A stretch of 64,000 nt of DNA from Agreia sp. PsM10. GTDB lineage: Bacteria > Actinomycetota > Actinomycetes > Actinomycetales > Microbacteriaceae. This document shows, in pieces, positions 28,572 through 37,463 of this stretch. Every line of letters begins with the position of its first letter. Position 1 is the stretch's first letter. The notes under the pieces are model-generated. The model was not told where the DNA came from. It worked only from the letters and a program-made list of their open reading frames with translations, and ran no database searches. The stretch is from contig NZ_JARUXC010000013.1 of the NCBI RefSeq assembly GCF_030433855.1, positions 1 through 64,000 on the forward strand. The letters are read 5' to 3'. Position numbers and translations under genes: made by a program.

Positions 28572-29794
28572 CCTTCGACTACGCCCTGCTCACGAATCGC
28601 GACGAGGTCGTGGGCTATCTCTCCCTCGTCGGCCTGCTCGGCGCTCTCGCCGACGAACCCGCCGACGTGACTGTGCGCGAGGTGACCGCTGGCAACATGA
28701 ACCGCGTGTTCATCGCGGCGGGTCCGCTCGGCAGCGTCGCCGTGAAGCAGGCGCCGCCGTTCGTTCAGGCTGCCGGCCCCGAGTGGCCCATCGACCCGGC
28801 GCGCATCGGCGCCGAGGCGAGAGCATACGAGCTGCTGGGCCGACTGGTTCCGGATGCGGTGCCCTCGATCGTGCACGTCGACCTCGACCGCTTCGTCATG
28901 GTCATGGAGGACCTGTCGGCCCTCGAGGTGCTGCGCGACGAGCTGGTGCGCCAGGTGCAGGATGCGACGGCCGGGCGGGCGGTGTCGTACATCGACTACG
29001 GCGCGGTCGGCGACGTGGTGGGTCGCTTCGTGGGCGAGCTCAGCCTCGCCACGAGCGCCCAGGTTCTTGGAGCCTCGGCCCATGCGGAGCTCGTGGCCGA
29101 CTCCGCCAACGCCGAGCTGTGCCGGCTGACCACCGAGGTGGTGCTCGACGAGCCGTTCCGTGCGCACGAGCACAATTGGTGGCATCCGTCGCTCGACGAA
29201 CGCGTCGCCGCGCTCTACGAAGACGCAGAGGTGCAGGCCGGAGTGGCGCTCGTGCGCGACCGCTTCGAGAACGCCTCCCAGGCCTTGCTGCACGGAGACC
29301 TGCACTCGGGATCCGTGATGATCGGGTCGACTCCGGAGAAGACCCAGAAGGTCACCGTCTTCGACCCCGAGTTCAGCTTCGTGGGGCCGATCGGTCTCGA
29401 CCTCGGGCTGTTCTGGTCGAACCTTGCCATCGCATCCATCGCCGCGCGTGCCGCCGGACACGAGGGTCTCGCCGCCGCTCGAGAAGACGCGATCGTGGCG
29501 AGCTGGCAGGCCTTCGTCGACGTCTGGGACGACGACGACTCGGTCGACGTCGACGACGATCTTCTCGAGAGCGTGCGCTCGGATGCCTGGCGCTTCGCCG
29601 GCGTCGAGGCCATGCGCCGGGTCGCCGGCTGGTCGCACGCCGCCGACCTCGAGACCCTGCCATCCGACGCCGCGCCCGCCGCCCAGCGCGCCGTCTTCGA
29701 CGCGGCCCGGCACTGGATCGTGACCGGAACCGCCACGGCCCTCACCCTGACCGACGACCCGACCTCGCCCGAGAACCCAGGAGCAACACCGTGA
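28568..29794 (+). CDS. Methylthioribose kinase-like protein (divergent copy)
   Basis: Protein-kinase-like sugar kinase of 408 residues, expected to phosphorylate C1 of methylthioribose or a similar 5-deoxypentose. The N-lobe nucleotide loop reads TAGNMNRVF rather than the usual GDGNLNLVF; the catalytic loop LLHGDLHSGSVMI and metal-binding FDPEFSFVGPIGLDLG are intact. GTG start overlapping the mtnA stop. A second, more canonical copy lies at 32288-33517. The operon position argues for the salvage role; the altered loop leaves room for a different substrate. Confidence 0.8.
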   Translation: MTFDYALLTNRDEVVGYLSLVGLLGALADEPADVTVREVTAGNMNRVFIAAGPLGSVAVKQAPPFVQAAGPEWPIDPARIGAEARAYELLGRLVPDAVPSIVHVDLDRFVMVMEDLSALEVLRDELVRQVQDATAGRAVSYIDYGAVGDVVGRFVGELSLATSAQVLGASAHAELVADSANAELCRLTTEVVLDEPFRAHEHNWWHPSLDERVAALYEDAEVQAGVALVRDRFENASQALLHGDLHSGSVMIGSTPEKTQKVTVFDPEFSFVGPIGLDLGLFWSNLAIASIAARAAGHEGLAAAREDAIVASWQAFVDVWDDDDSVDVDDDLLESVRSDAWRFAGVEAMRRVAGWSHAADLETLPSDAAPAAQRAVFDAARHWIVTGTATALTLTDDPTSPENPGATP

Positions 29795-30519
29795 CCGACA
29801 CCGCATCCCTCTCGCTGACCGCGCGCACCCTCGTGGTCGACCTCGAGGGCACCACGAGTGCCGCCGGGTTCATCCTGGGCGACCTCTACGACTACGCGCG
29901 CCCCCGCCTGCAGAGCTGGCTCGACGCGCACGCGAACGACGCTGCCGTCGCCGAGGCGCGGGCGCAGGCCATCGCCGACGCCGGGCTGCCCTCGGGCGCC
30001 GACACGGAGCAGGTCGTGGGTGTACTGCACGACTGGATGGCGCAGGACGTGAAGGCCACACCCCTCAAGACGTTGCAGGGGCAGATCTGGGCCGAGGGCT
30101 TCCGCCGAGGCGAGATCAACTCGCACTTCTTCGACGACGTGATTCCGCGCCTGCGCGCCTGGCACGCGAACGGCGTCGAGATCGCGGTCTTCTCGTCGGG
30201 CTCGGTCACCTCGCAGGTGCCGTGGTTCCGGCACTCGCCCGACGGCGACCTCACGCCCCTGATCATCGACTACTTCGACACGGTGAACGCCGGCCCCAAG
30301 AAGGTGGCGTCGTCGTACGACACCATCGCCGCGCGCCTCGGGGTCGACCCGGGCGAGCTCGTCTTCTTCACCGACAACCCCGACGAGGTGCGCGCCGCCC
30401 AGAACGCCGGATGGCAGGTCGTCGCGTTCTCGCGCGAGGGCGAGCCGTTCTTCGGTGCCGACTTCGGAACCGCCCCCGTGGTCTCGTCGTTCGAGCACGT
30501 CGAGGTCACGGCGCCGTGA
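29791..30519 (+). CDS. mtnC: Acireductone synthase (enolase-phosphatase E1)
   Basis: HAD-superfamily enzyme of 242 residues that enolises and dephosphorylates diketo-methylthiopentyl phosphate to acireductone. Motif I is the characteristic DLEGTTSA (Asp-x-Glu instead of Asp-x-Asp), motif II is FSSGSV, motif III has GPKKVASSYD, and motif IV FFTDNPDEV. GTG start in a GTGA overlap with the kinase, with AGGAG upstream. The DxEGT signature is specific to this enzyme, so this gene anchors the pathway assignment. Confidence 0.93.
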   Translation: MTDTASLSLTARTLVVDLEGTTSAAGFILGDLYDYARPRLQSWLDAHANDAAVAEARAQAIADAGLPSGADTEQVVGVLHDWMAQDVKATPLKTLQGQIWAEGFRRGEINSHFFDDVIPRLRAWHANGVEIAVFSSGSVTSQVPWFRHSPDGDLTPLIIDYFDTVNAGPKKVASSYDTIAARLGVDPGELVFFTDNPDEVRAAQNAGWQVVAFSREGEPFFGADFGTAPVVSSFEHVEVTAP

Positions 30520-31169
30520 GCATCTTCGACGACGGGCCCGTGACGTCCGAGGTTCTCGACCGCGTCGGCGCCTCGCTCGCGGCGGAGAGTGCGCGCTTCG
30601 CCGCGCGCGCCTGGATGCCCGGAACGGCCGGCAACCTGTCCGTCACGCTGGGGCGCGACCCGCTTCGCCTGGCGGTCACGGCATCCGGTCTCGACAAGGG
30701 CGAGCTGACACCCGCCGACATCGTGGTCGTCGACGCCGATGGCATCGGCGTGATCGGCGAGGGCGGATCGGAGCAACGTCCGTCGGCCGAGGCCGGACTG
30801 CACGCGCGCATCGCGGCGCTCACGGGTGCGGGAGCCGTCATCCACGTGCACGCGCTCGCGGCCGTAGCGGCGGGGCATCACTGGCCCGGGGGCGTGGTGC
30901 TGCGCGACCTGGAGATGCTGAAGGGCATCGGGCACTCCGCCCACGGCGAGACGGTGACGGTTCCCGTGATCGCCAACGGACAGGACATGGCCGTGCTCGG
31001 CGACGCGTTCGAGGCGCTCTACGTGCGGCCTGCCGCTGGCAGCAACGATGTGCCCGCCCTGATCGTGGCAGACCACGGCATCTACGCCTGGGGCAGAGAC
31101 CTGCGCCAGGCTCGCTGGCACCTCGAGCTCACCGAGGCGCTGCTGCAGATCGCGCTCGCCAGGCGGTAG
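30516..31169 (+). CDS. mtnB: Methylthioribulose-1-phosphate dehydratase
   Basis: Class II aldolase-fold zinc enzyme of 217 residues. Landmarks are PGTAGNLS, ASGLDKGELTPAD, SAEAGLHARI, the zinc ligands in VIHVHA and the third His in ADHGIYAWGRD. It converts the MtnA product to the diketo compound used by MtnC. GTGA overlap with mtnC; last gene of the operon. Related aldolases act on deoxypentulose-1-phosphates, but the linkage to mtnC favours MtnB. Confidence 0.88.
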   Translation: MSIFDDGPVTSEVLDRVGASLAAESARFAARAWMPGTAGNLSVTLGRDPLRLAVTASGLDKGELTPADIVVVDADGIGVIGEGGSEQRPSAEAGLHARIAALTGAGAVIHVHALAAVAAGHHWPGGVVLRDLEMLKGIGHSAHGETVTVPVIANGQDMAVLGDAFEALYVRPAAGSNDVPALIVADHGIYAWGRDLRQARWHLELTEALLQIALARR

Positions 31170-31190
31170 CCGCCGCGGCCTGGAACAGGC

Positions 31191-31919
31191 TCAGCCCGCG
31201 ATGCTCGGCAGGGGAGTGAGTCCGAGGAAGGCGCCGGCGACCACGGCGCAGCCCGACGCGACGACCAGGAACACCCCGACCCAGACGATGCCCGGTATAT
31301 GGGTGAGACGCGCGAGCTGGTCGGCATCCGAGTTGCGGGCACGGCCGCCGCGTCGCACCCGCTGCAGTTCGATCGTGGCCCGCAGCGCGCCCAGAAGCAT
31401 GAACGCCACGACCGCGGTGGCGACGAGTGCGCGCCAGCGCTCGTCGAGCAGCCACGTCGCGGCGAAGACGAGTGCGCCCGAGACGAGAACGCTCCACAGG
31501 CCGAACCAGTTGCGCACCTGAACGAGCACCAGCACGAGGGCCGCCAGCAGCGCCCACAGCATGCCGGTCGCATAGCCGGCCCCGAGCATCCACGACGCAC
31601 CGAGCCCGAGAATTGCAGGAGCAGTGTAGCCGGCGAGCAGCGTTGCGATCATCGCGGGTCCGCGCGGTCTGCCGCGACTGACGGTCACACCCGAGGTGTC
31701 CGAATGCAGCCGGATGCCCGACAGCTTTCGCCCGGTCAGGGTCGCGACGAGCGCGTGGCCGGCCTCGTGCGCGATGGTCACGGCGTGCCGCGAGAGGCGC
31801 CAGGTCGGAGGAAAGAGCACGACTGCCGCCGCGACCGCGATGGCGATCCAGCTCTCGGCGGCGGGGAGGGCGGGCTGCTGGGAGGTCACGCGCTCCCAGA
31901 ACGCGAGCAGTGCATCCAC
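31191..31919 (-). CDS. M50-family membrane zinc metallopeptidase
   Basis: Integral membrane protein of 242 residues with about six hydrophobic segments. The zinc-binding HEAGH is at residues 51-55 at the end of the second segment. The second conserved NPDG-type motif of site-2 proteases is not obvious, so this belongs to the simpler M50 relatives (M50B-like) widespread in actinobacteria. GTG start with a poor ribosome-binding site. Possible roles are anti-sigma factor cleavage or protein quality control. It is convergent with mtnB and has no obvious partner nearby. Confidence 0.8.
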   Translation of the reverse strand: MDALLAFWERVTSQQPALPAAESWIAIAVAAAVVLFPPTWRLSRHAVTIAHEAGHALVATLTGRKLSGIRLHSDTSGVTVSRGRPRGPAMIATLLAGYTAPAILGLGASWMLGAGYATGMLWALLAALVLVLVQVRNWFGLWSVLVSGALVFAATWLLDERWRALVATAVVAFMLLGALRATIELQRVRRGGRARNSDADQLARLTHIPGIVWVGVFLVVASGCAVVAGAFLGLTPLPSIAG

Positions 31920-31950
31920 GCGACGAGCCTAGGCGACGGGGTTCGGAGTG

Positions 31951-32225
31951 CGCTGGTCGAGTAGGCCGCCAGCACCCCTCTGCGCTGGTCGAGTAGGCCG
32001 CTTGCGGCCGTATCGAGACCCGTCCGTCTGTCAAACGGGAGGAGATGCGCACATCCGACGTGAATAGTGCATCGGGGTGGCGAATCTCCTCCCAAACGGA
32101 TGGAGTTGGGCGAAGATCAGTGGATCCAGCCCGTATACGACGTCGGATGAACGGACTTCCGCCCGTTGGCGGCCGACCTGCATGGTCTCGATACGCCGGC
32201 TCGTACTTCGCGCGGCTACTCGACC
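31951..32225. repeat. Intergenic element with GGTCGAGTAG/TCGAGACC palindromes
   Basis: CGCTGGTCGAGTAGGCCGC occurs at 31951 and again at 31983, where it continues into a hairpin (GGCCGC-TT-GCGGCC, closed by GGTCGA and TCGAGACC, 31987-32020). An inverted relative starting GGTCTCGATACGCC lies at 32184-32225. Between them GGGAGGAGAT (32037-32046) pairs with ATCTCCTCCC (32084-32093). No gene is supported in 31920-32287; the few ORFs here have no ribosome-binding site. Confidence 0.8.
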
Positions 32226-32287
32226 GACGCCTTGGGGTGCGGGGCGTGTGCACTCGACCGGCGCAGCGCGCGCAGGGGCGCCGCTGC

Positions 32288-33517
32288 TCAGAACTCGAAG
32301 CGGGTGACCGTGGAGGCGAGGATCGCGGCGGTCTCGGCCGACAGCGCCTCGACCGTGTCGAGCGCCCGGCGCTCGAGCACGAGCGCGCGGCCCGCACGCA
32401 GCACACCGCGGGCCGCGCCCTCGCGCAGCACCGGGTCGAGCGTCTCGATGTCGCTGGCCTTGGCGAAGCCGATGATGCGCCGGATCGCCTTCGCGCCCGC
32501 ATAGACGGCAGCATCCTGCCGGAACTCCGCCAGCAGCGACTCGAGCACCTCGTCGCCCCAGACCCGCGGGTCGAGGCGCGACGGCCACAGAGACCGGAAC
32601 TCGGCCTCGAAGGCATTCCACAGCGACGCGGGCAGCGTGAGGATCTCGGATGCCCGGTCGGGAGCGCCCAGCGCCAGCGCCCGAGCCGCGGCGATCACGA
32701 AGTTGCCCCAGAGCGCACCGAGGTCGAAGCCGGTGGGCCCGAAGAAGCCGAACTCGCTGTCGAACGCACGAACAGAAGCAGACACCCCGTCCGAGCCGTC
32801 GCGCACGAAGACCGATCCCGTGTGCAGGTCGCCGTGGATGAGCGACTGCGCGCTCGTCATGAACCGGTACTTGGCGATGCCGATCTCGGTGAGCAGCGCG
32901 CGGTCCGCACGGAGGGCCGCGACGTCGGGCTCATTCTCGGGCAGGACAGCATTGTGCGGGTGCTCGATGTACGGTTCGGTGAACACCAGATCTTCGGTGA
33001 TCTGGCACAGCTCGGGGTTGATCGACGCAGCGGCCAGCCTCTTCTGCTCGAGAGGGTCGAGTCCGAAGACCGAGGTGTGGAAAGCGGTGCGCGCGATGTA
33101 CCGCCCGATCTCCGCCGCCGCGAACCCGTGCACCCGTGCCTCGTTCAGCTCTCCGCGCCAGACGGCGTGGTCGCTGAGATTCTCGATGGCGAGCACATAG
33201 TTCGCGGAGTCGAAGTCGTAGAGCGCGGGCACGTGTTCGGCGTCGGCCGCCTCGTGGGTTCGCAGCACCAGGGCCTCGCGGGCGCTGCGCTCGCGGGTCA
33301 TGGGCCAGCTCGGGTCGGTGCGCACGTGCGGCAGCGACTGCTTCAGCACCAGAGACGAACCGGCGTCGTCGTGCACGATGAACACCAGGTTCAGGTTTCC
33401 GTCGCCGACCTCGACCACGTCGAGCGGCCCGTCGGTGCGGATGCGCGCGGCGAGCGCGGGCCGCTGGGCCAGGTAGGCGGCCACGGTATCGACGGAGAGC
33501 TGGCTGAAATCGGTCAT
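32288..33517 (-). CDS. mtnK: S-methyl-5-thioribose kinase
   Basis: Canonical methylthioribose kinase of 409 residues: N-lobe loop VGDGNLNLVFIV, catalytic loop LIHGDLHTGSVFV, and the metal-binding FDSEFGFFGPTGFDLG. It phosphorylates methylthioribose on C1, feeding MtnA. ATG at 33517; it lies 12 bp behind the permease gene of a ribose-type ABC importer, so it ends a four-gene operon (binding protein, ATPase, permease, kinase). This linkage implies that the importer brings in the kinase's substrate. It is a paralogue of the kinase-like gene at 28568-29794. Confidence 0.9.
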   Translation of the reverse strand: MTDFSQLSVDTVAAYLAQRPALAARIRTDGPLDVVEVGDGNLNLVFIVHDDAGSSLVLKQSLPHVRTDPSWPMTRERSAREALVLRTHEAADAEHVPALYDFDSANYVLAIENLSDHAVWRGELNEARVHGFAAAEIGRYIARTAFHTSVFGLDPLEQKRLAAASINPELCQITEDLVFTEPYIEHPHNAVLPENEPDVAALRADRALLTEIGIAKYRFMTSAQSLIHGDLHTGSVFVRDGSDGVSASVRAFDSEFGFFGPTGFDLGALWGNFVIAAARALALGAPDRASEILTLPASLWNAFEAEFRSLWPSRLDPRVWGDEVLESLLAEFRQDAAVYAGAKAIRRIIGFAKASDIETLDPVLREGAARGVLRAGRALVLERRALDTVEALSAETAAILASTVTRFEF

Positions 33518-33529
33518 GAGGACAAGTCC

Positions 33530-34606
33530 CTAGGATGCGGTCGTGCTGCCGGCCGTCACGACGGTGCGGCGGCGCGAGAACGTGAAGCTGAAGAGCAGCG
33601 CGATGAGCAGCACGATTCCCTTGCCGAAGTCCTGCGCGTAGTAGGGCAGGCCCACCATGGTGAACCCGGTGACCATCACGGCGATCAGGATAGCGCCGAG
33701 CGCCGTTCCCCACGCGTTGGGCCTGCCGATGCCGAGAACCGAGACGCCCACGAGGGCGACCGCGACGGCATCCAGAAGAAGGGAGTTGCCGGCCGACACG
33801 TCGCCCTGGCCGATGCGCGCCCCGAGCAGCAGGCCGGCGATCGACGCGAGAAGGCCGCAGCCCATGTAGGCGACGGTGCGGTACAGCTGAACCCGGATGC
33901 CGGCGAGCCGGGCGGCTTCGGCATTCGCGCCGACCGCGTAGAGGGCGCGGCCCCAGCGGGTGCGCTCGAGGATGAACCAGAGCAGCGCCGTGATCGCGAT
34001 GAAGATGATCACGGGCACCGGGATCGGGCCGAGGCTGCCCCGGTCGAGCCACAGGTAGTCGGCGGTGAACTTGCCGGGAGCGGTCGATCCGTCGGAGAGC
34101 GACATCTGCGACGAGATCGACTTGCCGTCGACGATCAGCAGCTTGAGGCCCACGATCACGAACGAGGTGGCCAGTGTAGCGAGCAGGTCGGGGATGCGGG
34201 CGACGACGATGAGGAACGCGTTGAGCCCGCCGATGAGGAGTCCGCCGAGCAGCACGACGCCGATCGCGACGACGCCGACCTGGTTGCCGATCACCATCGT
34301 CCAGGCTGCGATCGACACGGCGAAGCCGGCCGAGGCGCCCACCGAGAGGTCGATGCCTCCCACGGTGATCGCGAGCATCACGCCGAGCCCAGCGATGGCT
34401 GTCGGGGCGATGAACTTGAGCATGCCGAACACGTTGTCGACGGTGCGGAAGTTGGGTTCGGTGATCACGAAGAACGCGATGAGGGCGACGGTCACCCCGA
34501 TGAAGCCCCAGCGCACCACGAAGGCGGCCCCGCGCTCGGCGAGCGACGTGGTCGGCCTGGTCGGCCCGGTCGATGTGGTCTTCGGGGCGACGGGAGCGCT
34601 GGTCAT
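33530..34606 (-). CDS. Ribose-type ABC importer permease (predicted methylthioribose uptake)
   Basis: RbsC-family permease of 358 residues with about ten hydrophobic segments and the conserved AITVGGIDLSVGA and TRWGRALYAVGANAEAARLAGI segments. The ATG at 34606 overlaps the ATPase stop (ATGA); the longer in-frame ORF would extend into the ATPase gene. Being encoded between the ATPase and an MTR kinase, it probably imports methylthioribose or 5-deoxyribose; ribose itself is less likely because no ribokinase is present. Confidence 0.88.
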   Translation of the reverse strand: MTSAPVAPKTTSTGPTRPTTSLAERGAAFVVRWGFIGVTVALIAFFVITEPNFRTVDNVFGMLKFIAPTAIAGLGVMLAITVGGIDLSVGASAGFAVSIAAWTMVIGNQVGVVAIGVVLLGGLLIGGLNAFLIVVARIPDLLATLATSFVIVGLKLLIVDGKSISSQMSLSDGSTAPGKFTADYLWLDRGSLGPIPVPVIIFIAITALLWFILERTRWGRALYAVGANAEAARLAGIRVQLYRTVAYMGCGLLASIAGLLLGARIGQGDVSAGNSLLLDAVAVALVGVSVLGIGRPNAWGTALGAILIAVMVTGFTMVGLPYYAQDFGKGIVLLIALLFSFTFSRRRTVVTAGSTTAS

Positions 34607-36195
34607 TTCGGGTGTCCTTCGTCGTGCGTGCTGCGCTGGTCTCGGGTTCGGGCGCCGAGGAAGGCCCCGACGATGCTCGCCCTGTCTGTCTCGTCGGCGT
34701 AGGCGTCGAGCTCGACGACCCCGGCCACGAGAACGATGATGCGGTCGGCCACCTCGAGGATCTCGTCGACGTCGCTCGAGAGCACGACGGCCCCGGCATC
34801 GCCTGTCGCGACGAGCTCCTTGAGCCTGTCGCCGATCTCGCGTCTGGCCGAGATGTCCACCCCGCGGAACGGTTCGTCGAGAAGAGCGAGGCGCGGGCTC
34901 GCCGAGAGCCACCGGCCCACGACCACCTTCTGCTGGTTGCCGCCGGAGAGATCGTCGATCGACGCGTTCGGACCCGCGGTGACGACGCCGAGCGAGTCGA
35001 TCACCTCTCGAGCGCGCGACGTCTCGCGTGACGTGCGGAGGGTGCCGAGCGCCGACGAGATCTTGAGGAACGGGATGGAGATGTTGTGGGCGACCGACCA
35101 GCCGGGAAGCAGCGCCTGCCGCTGGCGGTCTTCGGGAACCAGCACGACGCCGCTGCGCAGCGCGTCGGACGGCCGCTTCGGCGTGTAGGGCTCGCCGTCG
35201 AGTTCGAGGCTTCCGGATGCCGGTCGCGCGAGACCCGCGAGCAGCTCGGCCAGTTCGGATTTGCCGGCCCCGATGAGCCCGAGGATTCCCAGCACCTCGC
35301 CGGTGCGCACCTCGAGGTCGAGCGGAGCTGCGGCCGGAAGAAGAGGGACGCCGTGCACCCGGGCGACGACGCCCTGGCCGCGGCGGACATCCACCCGCGT
35401 CTGTTCGAGCTCGGTGGCGCGACCGAGCATGTCGTGCAGGATCTCGTGCCAGGCGAAGGGTCGCTCGGAGCTGTGCTGCACGAGCCCGTCGCGCAGCACG
35501 ACCACCCGGTCGGCCAAGGCCTCGATCTCACCGAAGCGGTGCGAGACGTAGACGATGGAGAGGCCGGTGTCTCGAAGTGCCCGGAGGACGTCGAAGAGGC
35601 GGTCGGCCTCGGCCGCGGTGAGCGCCGAGGTCGGCTCGTCGAGAATGAGGAGGCGGGGCGTGCCCCGAAGCGCGCGGGCGAGAACGAGCAGCTGGGCGTC
35701 GGAGATGCTGAGCCGGGCCGCGTCCTGCGCGAGCAGGGAGTCGGGCCAGTCGAGGCCCAGGGTCGCGAGGGCCGCGCGAGCGTCGAGAAACGACTGCTTC
35801 GTGTTGCGCAGGGGGTGTCGAGAGGCGTTCGCGAGGTCGTCGAGCACCACGTTCTCGGCGATCGAGAGGCCGGGGACGATGCCGTCGGCGACCTTCTGGT
35901 GCACCGTCGAGATGCCGTGGGCCTTCGCGAGCACGGGCGACGAGAGATGCAGAACCGTTCCGTCGATGGCGATGTCGCCGGAGTAACGGGGGTTGGCGCC
36001 CGAGAGCGCCTTGATGAGCGTGGACTTGCCCGCGCCGTTCGCTCCGAGGAGTGCGGTGATGCGGCCGGGGAAGAAGTCGAGCGTCACATCGGTGAGCACG
36101 ACATTCGAGCCGTAGGCCACGGAGACGCCCGAAAGGGAGACGACCGGCGACAGTGTCGCCAGCTCGCCTCCCTCAGGGATGGACGAATCGATCAC
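34603..36195 (-). CDS. Ribose-type ABC importer ATPase, double domain
   Basis: RbsA-like protein of 530 residues with two ATPase modules. The first has GANGAGKST and a degenerate signature (LSISDAQ) with LLILDEPTSAL; the second has GLIGAGKSE and a full LSGGNQQ signature but LALLDEPFRGVD. The imbalance is normal for sugar importers of the CUT2 group. GTG start overlapping the binding-protein stop (GTGA). It works with the permease and lipoprotein of the same operon. Confidence 0.9.
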   Translation of the reverse strand: MIDSSIPEGGELATLSPVVSLSGVSVAYGSNVVLTDVTLDFFPGRITALLGANGAGKSTLIKALSGANPRYSGDIAIDGTVLHLSSPVLAKAHGISTVHQKVADGIVPGLSIAENVVLDDLANASRHPLRNTKQSFLDARAALATLGLDWPDSLLAQDAARLSISDAQLLVLARALRGTPRLLILDEPTSALTAAEADRLFDVLRALRDTGLSIVYVSHRFGEIEALADRVVVLRDGLVQHSSERPFAWHEILHDMLGRATELEQTRVDVRRGQGVVARVHGVPLLPAAAPLDLEVRTGEVLGILGLIGAGKSELAELLAGLARPASGSLELDGEPYTPKRPSDALRSGVVLVPEDRQRQALLPGWSVAHNISIPFLKISSALGTLRTSRETSRAREVIDSLGVVTAGPNASIDDLSGGNQQKVVVGRWLSASPRLALLDEPFRGVDISARREIGDRLKELVATGDAGAVVLSSDVDEILEVADRIIVLVAGVVELDAYADETDRASIVGAFLGARTRDQRSTHDEGHPK

Positions 36196-37280
36196 GAGTT
36201 GGCGGGGAGCCAGTCTGCCGTGACCTCGTCGGAGAGGTCGAGGCTCGGCTCCTTCTCGCGCAGCGAGGTGACGTTGTCGATGGAGTTGTCGGTGAGGAAC
36301 GACTGCGTGATCGTCTTCGCCGGGAACTGCACGTCGTCTTCATCGAGCTGGCCGGCGAGCTTCAGGGCGAGCGAGCGCACCACGGCCGCGCCGACGGCGG
36401 AGGGGTCGGTGGCCGAGGTGGCGACCCAGGGGCTGCCGTCGGCCGTGATGACCTCGATGTCGGCGTTCGAGATGTCGATGCCGTAGACCTTGACCTTCGA
36501 GCCGAGGTTGTTCTGGATGACCGCCTGCACGACACCCTTCGTGATCTCGTCGTAGGGAGCGAAGATGGCCTGCACGTCGGGGTTCTGCTTGAGGGCGGCG
36601 TCGACGAGCGGGATGTTGTCGGTGGCGGTCGACTCCGACACCTTGCCGGTCGAGAACACCACGTCGAGCTTGTGGTCGGTCACGTACTGGTTCCACACCA
36701 CGGCGCGGCGGTCGAGTGCGGCGAAGCCGGTGGCCGAGACGTAGCCGACCTTCGCGCCGTCGCCGACGTCGTCGATGAGCTGGTCGAGCACGCCCGAGGC
36801 CATCGACTCGTCGGACTGCGAGGTGGTGACGACGCCGGTGGCGTCGGTGAGCGCGAGGTCGTAGACGACGACGGGGATGCCCGCGTCGACCGCCTCGGTG
36901 ATGAGCGGCTGCAGGGTGTCGGTCTGGCCGTGGTCGACGATGATCGCGTCGGGCTTGGATGCGATGGCCTGCTCGAGATCGCTGGCCTGCTTCGCGTTGT
37001 CGTTGCGGGCGTCGGTGACGGTGAGGTCGATGTTCGCCGCTTTGGCCTGGGTCGCGGCTCCCGCGCCCCACGCCTCGAAGTAGTCGCCTGCACCCGACTG
37101 GCGCACGAGGGCGACCTTCACCGGGTCGCCGTCGAAGGGCGCGGGCAGTGCGGCGGATGCCGTGGCCGGGGCGTCGGTCGACGCCTCCGTGGTGGTGCCG
37201 TTCGACTGGGCGCAGGCCGACAGTGCGAGCACGGTCGTCGCGGCGAGCACGAGTAGCGGGATGCGGCGCGTGATGGCCAT
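36192..37280 (-). CDS. Ribose-type ABC importer substrate-binding lipoprotein
   Basis: Periplasmic-binding-protein-like lipoprotein of 362 residues. A signal sequence ends in the lipobox LSAC (Cys about residue 22), followed by a Thr/Ala-rich linker and a two-lobed sugar-binding fold (VKVALVRQSGAGDYF; ASKPDAIIVDHGQ; VQAIFAPYDEITKG; VKVYGIDISN). ATG at 37280 with AGGAG upstream; an upstream in-frame start is rejected. First gene of the importer-mtnK operon, divergent from mtnD. The ligand is inferred from context. Confidence 0.9.
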   Translation of the reverse strand: MAITRRIPLLVLAATTVLALSACAQSNGTTTEASTDAPATASAALPAPFDGDPVKVALVRQSGAGDYFEAWGAGAATQAKAANIDLTVTDARNDNAKQASDLEQAIASKPDAIIVDHGQTDTLQPLITEAVDAGIPVVVYDLALTDATGVVTTSQSDESMASGVLDQLIDDVGDGAKVGYVSATGFAALDRRAVVWNQYVTDHKLDVVFSTGKVSESTATDNIPLVDAALKQNPDVQAIFAPYDEITKGVVQAVIQNNLGSKVKVYGIDISNADIEVITADGSPWVATSATDPSAVGAAVVRSLALKLAGQLDEDDVQFPAKTITQSFLTDNSIDNVTSLREKEPSLDLSDEVTADWLPANS

Positions 37281-37451
37281 GGTTTCTCCTGGAGGCGCTG
37301 AGGTGATGCGATCGGGTCGGGTGGGTCGAACGGGTCGGACCGGGGTGCAGCCGGGCCGGAGTGCGATGGTGAGATTCAACCAGCAACGCCTGTGCGCACC
37401 GTGCCGTATGACCTCGTATTACTTCTGTGGCGACGCCCGTGGCCGGATCGT

Positions 37452-37457
37452 TACGAT
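37452..37457 (+). promoter_or_regulatory. Candidate -10 element for mtnD
   Basis: TACGAT ends 6 bases before the ATG of mtnD with no Shine-Dalgarno in between, consistent with leaderless transcription. The 183-bp gap to the divergent importer operon must also hold that promoter; no clear operator or riboswitch was seen in it. Confidence 0.35.
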
Positions 37458-37463
37458 TGAGCC

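Noticed and set aside
31129-32621. Minus-strand ORFs of 495 and 196 codons across the repeat element
   Set aside because: Their sequence comes from shadow frames of the M50 and mtnK genes and from the palindromic repeats.
32045-34702. Plus-strand ORF of 885 codons
   Set aside because: Runs antisense to mtnK and the permease gene; His/Asp/Glu/Arg-rich shadow sequence without domains.
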